This document shows, in pieces, positions 15,938-23,401 of a DNA stretch of 64,000 nt (positions are counted from its first letter, which is position 1; each line of letters opens with the position of its first letter). The notes under the pieces were generated by a model that had not been told where the DNA came from, made no database searches, and worked only from the letters and a program-made list of their open reading frames with translations. A program made the position numbers and the translations under genes. Source of the DNA: UMGS973 sp045599945 (lineage in GTDB: Bacteria > Bacillota > Clostridia > Peptostreptococcales > Anaerovoracaceae); contig JAZRWY010000068.1 of NCBI GenBank assembly GCA_045599945.1, forward strand, positions 20,790 through 84,789. Direction: 5' to 3'.

Positions 15938-18166
15938 CTAGCCTTCATATGTAAACTCTACAGGTTTTTTATGACGGATTGTCTGTTTCATGTCATCGTT
16001 ATGGAGAACGGATGACCGTACAAGAAACCTTCTGGTGGAAGGTTCCACTACAGCCGGAATCGGTGAAGGAAGCTCTCCTTTTGCATATTTTCCGGCAGAT
16101 TTTCCGATGCTCCGGAAAATCTCTCTGTTCAGCTGAGGACCCTGTGAAAACAGTTCCAGATTGGAAAGTGGCGCCAGATCCTTCTGATGGATGACGGTAG
16201 TTCCTTTTGACTGGATTCCGATGCTGATGCCGCTACCGCTGAGTTTCGCGCCGATGCTTCCGATGACTCCGAGATCCGAGGATTCGTAGCATTTCACAAA
16301 TCTGGCAGAGATGCCTTCTTCTTCCAGACCGGCCGCAATCTCATCCAGTACATCCAGATGACTGACATCTCCCAGCGTTTTTTTCTGTTTTGTACCAAAG
16401 GATGGAGAAACACAGATGACAACTTCATCCTTTACTGTGCCCTGCCGGGCATCCCCGATTTCAGAAATGGAGATGGGTTGATCGACATTTTCAAATTCAT
16501 AAAGAATATCTTCAATATGGGTCAGATTGGAAAGGTTGCAGATCTTTTCCAGTCTTTCAGCATCCATGACATAGCCGGTTCCGGGACCGGAATAATCATT
16601 TCTGTCATTGATGGCAGATTTCGGCTGAAAATTCTCATCAAAGATTGCGGAAGTCTGCAGATAATCGCCGGCTACCTTCTGGCGGTTCAGTTCAAGAATC
16701 GCTTCTGCTTCAGCCTCAAAACCGCTTTTCCTTAAGATCATGGCAATGTCTACTCCCGTGATATTCTCAGTCATGACAAGTTCTGCGCATCGGATATCGT
16801 TTTGCGGATTTCTGTCAGGAATATTCCTGCTGTCATAAGCATATACGGCAGCCTCAATCTCCTCATCTGTAATGGGCGCAAAGCCAAGTCCCTGAAATAC
16901 GGCCTGCATGGCTTTTCCGGCCCTTCTTCTGGCATCTATGATCTCACGGCTTGAGGCGGGCACAATGCCGCCGTCAATCAGGAAATCTCTCTGAATGTTA
17001 TATATGTCATCATAATCGTCGCTGTCCGTATTGGATCCGGCAAAGACATTATCTGAATTCGGCGTAGTGCTGTATCCTGAAGTAACAAAATCCGTACCCG
17101 GCATGAGCGCCGTCACGCATTTAGCAGTTCTTCGCATGTCGGAATCTGTAAACCATGTATCATTTCCTGCCGCCACTTCAAGGCCAAGAAGAGATGCGAT
17201 CAGATTTTCGGCGCTGATCATCTTCAGACCTCCAGGAACAGCAGACGAAAGGGAAATGCCGTCTATGGCACCATTTTGCGTTCCCTGCATTCCGGCGGCT
17301 TTCGTAATCCAGATGCATCTGGTTTCCAGATAAAGAAGAGACTTTCCTTCTGTATATCCCATCATAAGCTCTGAACCGCTTCCGGAGGATGAGCGCATCT
17401 TGATTCCGCGAGAAGCATAAGCGGAGGCAAGAAAAGCCTTGGACCATGGAGTATCATCTCCATCGGTAAAAACATCTTCCGTTCCATAGACGGAAATGGT
17501 TTCTGCATAGGAAGTAAGTCCCTGCATGCCAAGCTGAAGCTCAAAAGCTTCTTCCATCGAACATTGGGTGATTACGCCTGGTCTTCCCACCTGGCTGCCG
17601 ACCAAAAGTGCAATGGCATTGAAAGGTGCATATCTGCTGACAATGCATGTGGTCTCCTGCTCTGCAAAGCCGCGGACGGCTGCTTCGGCGGCATCCGCTG
17701 CCATAAGAACAGGATTGTCTTTCATGTTGGTAACGTGGCCCTGGTTTGCAGTGCTCTTTCTGGCACGCAATTTCATCTGCGCCATCATGATTTCTACGAT
17801 ATTCAAACGGTCAGCAATCCTCATTAAAGCTGCCGGAGTAAGACCGGCTGCGAGACGGACCAGTTCTTCGCGGGGTACGTGGATATCCACCAGCATGGAA
17901 GCAAACTGCTCGGGAGGAATGGACATGGCTTCTTCTGTTACTTCCTGGTCTATGCCGTAATCGGCAATAAAAAAATCAATGGAGTCAAAATCTTCTCTGG
18001 ATTTGCCGTCCATCTCAACGACAATGTTATTCTCAATGCGGATCGAAGGTTCCGGATCCATTGGTGCGCAAGCGGTGATAAATCCCATTTCCGCATATTC
18101 ATCTGTAATGACATCAAGATTGACAGCCCTTGCGGCTGCAGCCCTCATGCGACCTGTTTCTTTCAT
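15938..18166 (-). CDS. B12-dependent diol/glycerol dehydratase, fused large and medium subunits
   Basis: Adenosylcobalamin enzyme that turns 1,2-diols or glycerol into aldehydes. Residues about 1-550 match the large (PduC) subunit and residues about 565-742 the medium (PduD) subunit, joined by a short linker; the PduD N-terminal encapsulation-type peptide is missing. From remembered Klebsiella PduC, alignment without gaps (offset +1) keeps His144, Glu171, Glu222, Gln297, Asp336 and Ser363. Two substrate-pocket positions differ: Ser301 is Asp302 here and Gln336 is Thr337. The medium part carries SGSGISIGIQSKGTTVIHQ. Start ATG 18166 follows CAGGAG. The exact substrate cannot be read from the sequence. 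Confidence 0.93.
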   Translation of the reverse strand: MKETGRMRAAAARAVNLDVITDEYAEMGFITACAPMDPEPSIRIENNIVVEMDGKSREDFDSIDFFIADYGIDQEVTEEAMSIPPEQFASMLVDIHVPREELVRLAAGLTPAALMRIADRLNIVEIMMAQMKLRARKSTANQGHVTNMKDNPVLMAADAAEAAVRGFAEQETTCIVSRYAPFNAIALLVGSQVGRPGVITQCSMEEAFELQLGMQGLTSYAETISVYGTEDVFTDGDDTPWSKAFLASAYASRGIKMRSSSGSGSELMMGYTEGKSLLYLETRCIWITKAAGMQGTQNGAIDGISLSSAVPGGLKMISAENLIASLLGLEVAAGNDTWFTDSDMRRTAKCVTALMPGTDFVTSGYSTTPNSDNVFAGSNTDSDDYDDIYNIQRDFLIDGGIVPASSREIIDARRRAGKAMQAVFQGLGFAPITDEEIEAAVYAYDSRNIPDRNPQNDIRCAELVMTENITGVDIAMILRKSGFEAEAEAILELNRQKVAGDYLQTSAIFDENFQPKSAINDRNDYSGPGTGYVMDAERLEKICNLSNLTHIEDILYEFENVDQPISISEIGDARQGTVKDEVVICVSPSFGTKQKKTLGDVSHLDVLDEIAAGLEEEGISARFVKCYESSDLGVIGSIGAKLSGSGISIGIQSKGTTVIHQKDLAPLSNLELFSQGPQLNREIFRSIGKSAGKYAKGELPSPIPAVVEPSTRRFLVRSSVLHNDDMKQTIRHKKPVEFTYEG

Positions 18167-18223
18167 TTTTCTGCTCCTGTCAGTAAAGTCCTGTGTAGTT
18201 GTAAAATATTATAGCTCGTATAG

Positions 18224-18266
18224 ATTATACCCTTTTTCAGCGGGCTATTCCATAATATTTGGAATA
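18224..18266 (-). promoter_or_regulatory. Promoter and operator-like repeat of the diol dehydratase operon
   Basis: On the minus strand a perfect -10 TATAAT (18229-18224) has a poor -35 at 17 bases. The perfect inverted repeat TATTCC-N9-GGAATA (18246-18266) overlaps that -35, which fits control by a dedicated regulator. A second TATAAT lies further downstream, at about 18208-18213. Confidence 0.5.
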
Positions 18267-18298
18267 TTGTTTTAATTTAAAAAAGGCTTTTTCTCATA

Positions 18299-18323
18299 AA
18301 AAAACCGCGCCGGATGACGCGGT
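18299..18323 (-). terminator. Intrinsic terminator after aroF
   Basis: Stem ACCGCG/CGCGGT (18304-18309 and 18318-18323), followed on the minus strand by a run of T (complement of the A tract at 18298-18304), directly after the aroF stop. Confidence 0.75.
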
Positions 18324-18331
18324 AAAAAGTA

Positions 18332-19318
18332 CTAATCTCTATAAGATAAAATGGTGTCCAGCTGATGCATCAGCTGCGTGAAATCTTCTGTTGAGATGGC
18401 CTGCGGACCATCGCAGAGTGCGTTTTTCGGATCATTATGCACTTCAAGAATGAGACCGTCAGCGCCGCATGCTGCAGCCGCACGGCTCATGGGAACAACC
18501 AGCCGGCTATTTCCAGTTGCGTGACTTGGGTCAACAATGACAGGAAGATGGGTCATCTCTTTCAGAAGGGGGACGGCAGAAAGATCCAGTGTATATCTGG
18601 TTGCGTGTTCAAATGTACGGATGCCTCGTTCGCAGAGAATGACGTTTTCGTTTCCGCGGGAAAGAAGATATTCTGCACTCATCAGAAGGTCATCGATGGT
18701 TGCAGAAAAACCTCTCTTCAGAAGAACCGGTTTCCGTATGCTGCCAAGAGCTTTCAGAAGCTCGAAGTTCTGCATGTTTTTAGAACCGACCTGAAGGATA
18801 TCTACATCCTGAAACAGTGGCAGCTGTGACGGATCCATAATTTCCGTGACCGTCGGCATGCCCAGTTCTTTTCCGGTCTGAACAAGATAATCCATGGCAG
18901 TGGCGCCAAGACCCTGGAAGGAATATGGTGATGTTCTGGGCTTAAAAGCGCCGCCCCTGAGCAGCATTGCTCCGGATGCCTGGATTTTTTCGGCAATGGA
19001 AAACAGCATTTCGCGGGATTCAATGGTACAAGGGCCCGCAATTGTGGTAAAGCCGCTGCCGATTGAAACGTCGCCCACCTGGATGACAGTGTCCTCCGGA
19101 TGGTTGGTGCGGTCTGCCAGATGGTATGGCTTTGAAAGGCGCTGAACGCTTTCGACAACCGGATAGGATCTTACAATGCTGTCATCTATTTCATAAGTAT
19201 CACCCTGAACATGGATGATTTCATGCACCAAAGTGACAGCAAGACCTTTCTCTTCCAGCCAGGATATTAAGTTGTGTATGCTCTCACTGTCTGAGCTGTT
19301 TTTAAGAATGATCAGCAT
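18332..19318 (-). CDS. aroF: 3-deoxy-7-phosphoheptulonate (DAHP) synthase, AroF type Ib
   Basis: First enzyme of the shikimate pathway, joining phosphoenolpyruvate and erythrose 4-phosphate. The 328-residue protein has a roughly 70-residue N-terminal regulatory ACT/ferredoxin-like domain (MLIILKNSSDSESIHNLISW) and a catalytic barrel with AGPCTIES, RGGAFKPRTSPYSFQG, VGSKNMQNFELL and PVIVDPSHATG. The start is ATG 19318 behind AAAGGA; a longer in-frame reading would run through the divergent promoter region. It stands alone, divergent from truB. Confidence 0.94.
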   Translation of the reverse strand: MLIILKNSSDSESIHNLISWLEEKGLAVTLVHEIIHVQGDTYEIDDSIVRSYPVVESVQRLSKPYHLADRTNHPEDTVIQVGDVSIGSGFTTIAGPCTIESREMLFSIAEKIQASGAMLLRGGAFKPRTSPYSFQGLGATAMDYLVQTGKELGMPTVTEIMDPSQLPLFQDVDILQVGSKNMQNFELLKALGSIRKPVLLKRGFSATIDDLLMSAEYLLSRGNENVILCERGIRTFEHATRYTLDLSAVPLLKEMTHLPVIVDPSHATGNSRLVVPMSRAAAACGADGLILEVHNDPKNALCDGPQAISTEDFTQLMHQLDTILSYRD

Positions 19319-19344
19319 GTTGGTTTTCCTTTCGTTACAGTTAA

Positions 19345-19373
19345 ATTCTAACATATCTGAACGGCTTTGTAAA
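19345..19373 (-). promoter_or_regulatory. aroF promoter
   Basis: On the minus strand TTTACA (19373-19368) and TAGAAT (19350-19345) with a 17-base spacer, about 27 bases from the start codon. Confidence 0.7.
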
Positions 19374-19384
19374 CCAAACGAACC

Positions 19385-19413
19385 TTGAAAAACCGCGCTA
19401 CGGCTAGTATAAT
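19385..19413 (+). promoter_or_regulatory. truB promoter
   Basis: TTGAAA (19385-19390) and TATAAT (19408-19413) with a 17-base spacer, 23 bases before the truB ATG; back to back with the aroF promoter. Confidence 0.8.
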
Positions 19414-19436
19414 GGAAGGGCGATTGAGGAGAAGTC

Positions 19437-20393
19437 ATGATAAAAGATGGAATCATAAACATAAACAAACCACAGGACTGGACAAGCCATGACGTGGTGA
19501 AAATATTGAGAAGAATTACAGGGCAGAAACGTACCGGTCATACGGGAACCCTAGATCCCATGGCAACGGGAGTTCTTCCTGTTTGCTTTGGCCCGGCAAC
19601 AAGGATCATGGACTATCTGGATCTGGATTTCAAGAGGTATGAATGTTCCATGAGGCTGGGAATCCTTACGGATACACTGGACATATGGGGCGAAGTGATT
19701 GACGAAAAGCCGTTTGACCATGTGACGGAGGAAATGGTAAGACGTGCCGTTCTTCAGTTCAAAGGGCATATTTCGCAGATTCCGCCAAAGTATTCTGCAA
19801 TCAAGGTCCAGGGAAGAAAGCTCTATGACTATGCCAGGTCCGGGGAAGAGGTAGAGATAAAACCGAGAGAGGTATATATAAAGGAAATAGAGGTTACTGA
19901 CATGGATCAGGAAAGCGGAAGCCTTTCATTTTCCGTGGAGTGCTCCAAGGGGACATATATCAGGAGCATATGCAGAGACATTGGAGAAGCGCTTGGCACA
20001 TATGGCTCCATGACTGCATTGGTGAGAACATCCACGGGAGCATTTGAACTCAAGGATGCAGTAGATATTGAGGCGCTTAGAGATGCGGCGCCTGAAGAAG
20101 TAGAGAAACTCCTCTACCCTGTCGACTACCCGCTGATTCATTTCGGTATTGGTACCGTAAATGCAGCAGGAGCCAAATGGTTCTCAAACGGCGGATGGCT
20201 GGAGCCAAGGCGGGTGAGAATAAAAAAAAGACCGGAATATGAGGCAAAAGAAGCCGAGATAGATATTAAAGAAATCTACAAAGTAATGTATAATATATAT
20301 GAGCTTAAGGATGGACAGCAGATCTTCCTTGGAACGGCAAAGTATGACGCTGAGGAAGAGATGTTCATTCCGGATAAAATATTTAAGAGGTAG
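19437..20393 (+). CDS. truB: tRNA pseudouridine(55) synthase TruB
   Basis: Makes pseudouridine 55 in the T-loop of tRNAs. The 318-residue protein has GIININKPQDWTSHDVV, the catalytic-Asp motif GHTGTLDPMATGVLPV and the VECSKGTYIRSICRDIG block, followed by a C-terminal PUA-like region. Ribosome-binding site GAGGAGA precedes the ATG. ribF starts three bases after the stop, so the two are co-transcribed from a consensus promoter. Confidence 0.96.
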   Translation: MIKDGIININKPQDWTSHDVVKILRRITGQKRTGHTGTLDPMATGVLPVCFGPATRIMDYLDLDFKRYECSMRLGILTDTLDIWGEVIDEKPFDHVTEEMVRRAVLQFKGHISQIPPKYSAIKVQGRKLYDYARSGEEVEIKPREVYIKEIEVTDMDQESGSLSFSVECSKGTYIRSICRDIGEALGTYGSMTALVRTSTGAFELKDAVDIEALRDAAPEEVEKLLYPVDYPLIHFGIGTVNAAGAKWFSNGGWLEPRRVRIKKRPEYEAKEAEIDIKEIYKVMYNIYELKDGQQIFLGTAKYDAEEEMFIPDKIFKR

Positions 20394-20396
20394 CAT

Positions 20397-21326
20397 ATGA
20401 AGATATTTAACAGCCTGGACGAAATCAGGGGCACAAGCCCATGCGCAGTGGCAGTAGGAAACTTTGACGGAGTCCATAAAGGGCATAGAAAACTGATACA
20501 GTCAGCCGTAGAAAAAGCAAAGGAAAAAGGAATCAAGTCCGCAGTATTTACATTCTCAAATCATCCAAGAAATCTGCTGGCAGGAAGAACCGTCGTACAG
20601 AATATCCAGTACAGTGAAGAAAAACATCGCATCATGGAGGATCTGGGAGTTGACTATCTCTTCAATATTGAATTCACCTGGGATATCTGCAACATGGCAC
20701 CGGAAGACTTCATCAACGAGCTTCTGATTGACACATTAAAAGCCAAGTACGTATTCTGCGGATTCAACTATACATTCGGTTCACGTGCAGCAGGAAATCC
20801 GCAGATGCTGGAAGAGGTCGGCGGAGCAAGAGGACTTGAACTCTGCATGATAGATCCTGTAGAAGTAGACGGAAATCTTGTAAGCAGCACATTCATCAGA
20901 GGTTTAATTGAAACAGGCCAGATGGATAAATGCAAGAAGTTTCTGGGCGAATATTATACAATAGGCGGAGAAGTTGTTGTAGGAAACAAGCTTGGAAGAA
21001 CCATTGGCTTCCCTACTTCCAATCTGATGATCGATGAGTCGATGGTAACGCCTCCAAACGGTGTATATATCACATACTGCATATATAATGGCGTCAGGTA
21101 TCCATCCATCACCAATGTGGGAGTAAAGCCTACCATCGGCACGTACAAGAAGAATGTTGAAACGCATATTTTCAACTTCAACAAGGAACTCTACGGAAAA
21201 CAGATTATGGTTCAGTTTGTAAAGAAGACAAGAAACGAGCGGAAGTTTGATAGCCTGGATGCGTTGAAGGAGCAGATCCGGAAAGACTGCATCCATGCAA
21301 AGAAATACCATAAGATAGAAGATTAG
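20397..21326 (+). CDS. ribF: Bifunctional riboflavin kinase/FAD synthetase
   Basis: Converts riboflavin to FMN and FAD. The 309-residue protein has an N-terminal FAD synthetase domain (VAVGNFDGVHKGHRKLI, FCGFNYTFGSRAAGNP) and a C-terminal riboflavin kinase domain (GRTIGFPTSNLMID, GVYITYCIYNG, VETHIFNF). It follows truB by three bases and ends at an intrinsic terminator. In most Bacillota rpsO and pnp come next; here they lie almost 7 kb further on. Confidence 0.96.
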   Translation: MKIFNSLDEIRGTSPCAVAVGNFDGVHKGHRKLIQSAVEKAKEKGIKSAVFTFSNHPRNLLAGRTVVQNIQYSEEKHRIMEDLGVDYLFNIEFTWDICNMAPEDFINELLIDTLKAKYVFCGFNYTFGSRAAGNPQMLEEVGGARGLELCMIDPVEVDGNLVSSTFIRGLIETGQMDKCKKFLGEYYTIGGEVVVGNKLGRTIGFPTSNLMIDESMVTPPNGVYITYCIYNGVRYPSITNVGVKPTIGTYKKNVETHIFNFNKELYGKQIMVQFVKKTRNERKFDSLDALKEQIRKDCIHAKKYHKIED

Positions 21327-21331
21327 AGAAG

Positions 21332-21358
21332 GGCCATATCTTTATGATATGGTCTTTT
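21332..21358 (+). terminator. Intrinsic terminator after ribF
   Basis: Stem GGCCATATC (21332-21340) with GATATGGTC (21346-21354), one G-T pair, followed by TTTTC. It marks the left border of the block inserted between ribF and rpsO. Confidence 0.85.
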
Positions 21359-21392
21359 CTTATGGGCAATGTTGCTGTTTTTCTGTAATCGA

Positions 21393-21421
21393 TTGACGGT
21401 TCGGTTCGACGAGAATAAAAT
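21393..21421 (+). promoter_or_regulatory. Promoter of the lipoprotein carboxylesterase
   Basis: TTGACG (21393-21398) and TAAAAT (21416-21421) with a 17-base spacer, about 58 bases upstream of the start codon. Confidence 0.7.
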
Positions 21422-21478
21422 GAAAGAAACAGATAATAGTTCTGACAGGAAAACATACAGAAGATGGGAGGAAAAATC

Positions 21479-23164
21479 ATGAAGAAGAAAATGTTTCTTA
21501 TACTTCTTTCATTGATGGTAATCGGCATGATGGTAATGTTAAGCGCATGCGGTGATGACGGAACCGCAAGAAAGAGTGGCGATCCGGCAAAAGCGATATG
21601 TACAAATGGAGTAATGCTGGGAAAAGCAGATGGTGACATCGTTTCATTCAAAGGCGTACCATTTGCAAAGCAGCCGGTAGGAGAACTGAGATGGAAAGCA
21701 CCACAGGCACCGGATGCCAGTGATGAAGAAATTGAATGCTACGAATTCGGTCATACAGCACTTCAATATCCATGGCCATCAGAACCGGCATCTTTGACAG
21801 AAAAGGGAGAAGACTGCCTGACTTTGAATATCTGGGAAAAGAATGAAATCAGCGACCAGGCAAAACCGGTCATGGTTTTTTTCCATGGTGGTGCCTATGC
21901 ATGGGGCGGAACAACAGACCCTACCTATGATGGAACGAACTTCATCAAGGCACATCCGGATGTTATTCTTGTAACCTGCAACTATAGACTGGGACTGATG
22001 TCATGGGCAGATTTTTCAAAGATTGAAGGTGGCGAAGAATATACGGATGTGAATCTTGGACTGAGAGATAACATTGCAGCACTTCAGTGGATTCAGGACA
22101 ATATTGCACAGTTCGGCGGAGACCCTGAAAATGTAACAATATTTGGAGAATCTGCAGGCGGATTTGCAACAACCGGACTTGCAATCTCACCAAAGGCGCA
22201 GGGCCTGTTCAAGAGAATCATCGCTGAATCGGGCGTAGTAGATCTCAAGGACAGAGAAGCAGCACAGGAGTTTGCAGAGGTTATCATGGATGCCTCCGGA
22301 GCTGAAAATATGGACGACCTGATGAAAATCTCTTCAGAAGAATGGCTGAAGCTGGATGAGGAGAACTGGATTGCAGATGAATGCTGCGGTGCAGTTGCAG
22401 ATGGAGACATTCTTCCGGAATGGGATCAGATTGATGATGCAATCAAAACAGCAGCAGATAATGGAATCACCCTTCTCATTGGTACAAACCAGGATGAGAT
22501 GAACTACTTCCAGGAAGATCAGGAGGGCGAAACCGCAGCAGAAAGATTTGACATCTGGTACAACAATGACCTGACACCTTACTGGGAAGGCATGTACAAG
22601 GATGGCACAGATGAAAGCAGAGCTGCAATGGATGCGTTCTACAAGTTCGAAGAAGAACTTGTTCCGGAAGAATATGCAAAAGATCCGGCAGTCAAGGATG
22701 CGCTTGTAAAATCTGCATTCAAGACGGAATCCTGGAGATACCAGAGCATTGACTTTGCAGACAGATGGGCAAAGGCAGGCGGCGATGTATACATGTATCT
22801 GTGGAATGTTCCTTCAACGGTTGATGAAATGTATAAGAGTGCAGTGCATGCTGTTGAACTGGCATATGTATTCAACAATACGGAAGACGAAGCAACAACC
22901 GCATACTGCGGCGATGTAGATATTCCTTCGGCAGAAAAAACGCAGGAGGCATGGATCAATTATGCAGCATCAGGAAATCCGTCCATCGAAGGTACGGAAT
23001 GGACAAAGTATGATGCAGAAAGCAGAAATACCATGGTTATTGAGAAGGATGGCTGGAAAATGGAATCCGATCCTTCCCAGAAGGCCCGTGAACTGATGCA
23101 GAAGATTTATCCGGACCGCCCGGTATCCTATGACGGACTGTATGAATATAACATCTGGGAATAA
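21479..23164 (+). CDS. Carboxylesterase type B, lipoprotein
   Basis: Alpha/beta-hydrolase of the type B carboxylesterase family, probably anchored outside the cell membrane. The 561-residue product starts with a lipoprotein signal peptide (charged MKKKMF, hydrophobic core, lipobox LSAC at residues 22-25). The oxyanion region FFHGGAYAWGG, the nucleophile elbow FGESAGG and a C-terminal His-containing stretch (AVHAVELAYVF) are present. The start is ATG 21479 behind GGGAGG, which leaves a clean signal peptide. It has its own promoter and terminator but neighbours a peptide synthetase and exporter; a role in processing that product is only a guess. The natural substrate is unknown. Confidence 0.88.
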   Translation: MKKKMFLILLSLMVIGMMVMLSACGDDGTARKSGDPAKAICTNGVMLGKADGDIVSFKGVPFAKQPVGELRWKAPQAPDASDEEIECYEFGHTALQYPWPSEPASLTEKGEDCLTLNIWEKNEISDQAKPVMVFFHGGAYAWGGTTDPTYDGTNFIKAHPDVILVTCNYRLGLMSWADFSKIEGGEEYTDVNLGLRDNIAALQWIQDNIAQFGGDPENVTIFGESAGGFATTGLAISPKAQGLFKRIIAESGVVDLKDREAAQEFAEVIMDASGAENMDDLMKISSEEWLKLDEENWIADECCGAVADGDILPEWDQIDDAIKTAADNGITLLIGTNQDEMNYFQEDQEGETAAERFDIWYNNDLTPYWEGMYKDGTDESRAAMDAFYKFEEELVPEEYAKDPAVKDALVKSAFKTESWRYQSIDFADRWAKAGGDVYMYLWNVPSTVDEMYKSAVHAVELAYVFNNTEDEATTAYCGDVDIPSAEKTQEAWINYAASGNPSIEGTEWTKYDAESRNTMVIEKDGWKMESDPSQKARELMQKIYPDRPVSYDGLYEYNIWE

Positions 23165-23228
23165 GGCATGAAGCCTGGAGACAGGAATTCATACAGCATT
23201 CGAAAGCTCAATAACTTGCAGCACATGG

Positions 23229-23256
23229 ATGGAGCCATGAAAACTGGCTCCATTTT
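23229..23256 (+). terminator. Intrinsic terminator after the carboxylesterase
   Basis: Perfect 9-bp stem ATGGAGCCA (23229-23237) / TGGCTCCAT (23245-23253) followed by TTT. Confidence 0.8.
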
Positions 23257-23271
23257 CAATGCATATGACAG

Positions 23272-23300
23272 TTGACTTTAGGCGTAGCATATGACATTAT
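23272..23300 (+). promoter_or_regulatory. Promoter of the exporter-NRPS operon
   Basis: TTGACT (23272-23277) and CATTAT (23295-23300) with a 17-base spacer. It leaves a leader of about 95 bases before the exporter start codon. Confidence 0.55.
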
Positions 23301-23319
23301 TTATCATGTGGTAGCGGAT

Positions 23320-23370
23320 ACGTCTTAGCTCTGTCTCTGCCCAGGCATAAGCCGGCAGAGAGGAAGACGT
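23320..23370 (+). promoter_or_regulatory. Structured 5' leader of the exporter-NRPS operon
   Basis: A two-tier hairpin: outer stem ACGTCTT (23320-23326) / AAGACGT (23364-23370), inner stem TCTCTGCC (23334-23341) / GGCAGAGA (23354-23361), capped by GGC-ATAA-GCC (23344-23353). No T tract follows, so it is not a simple terminator. I do not recognise it as a known riboswitch class. Confidence 0.5.
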
Positions 23371-23401
23371 GCCTGTTAAGGGGAAACGATGGAGTAGTAT
23401 C

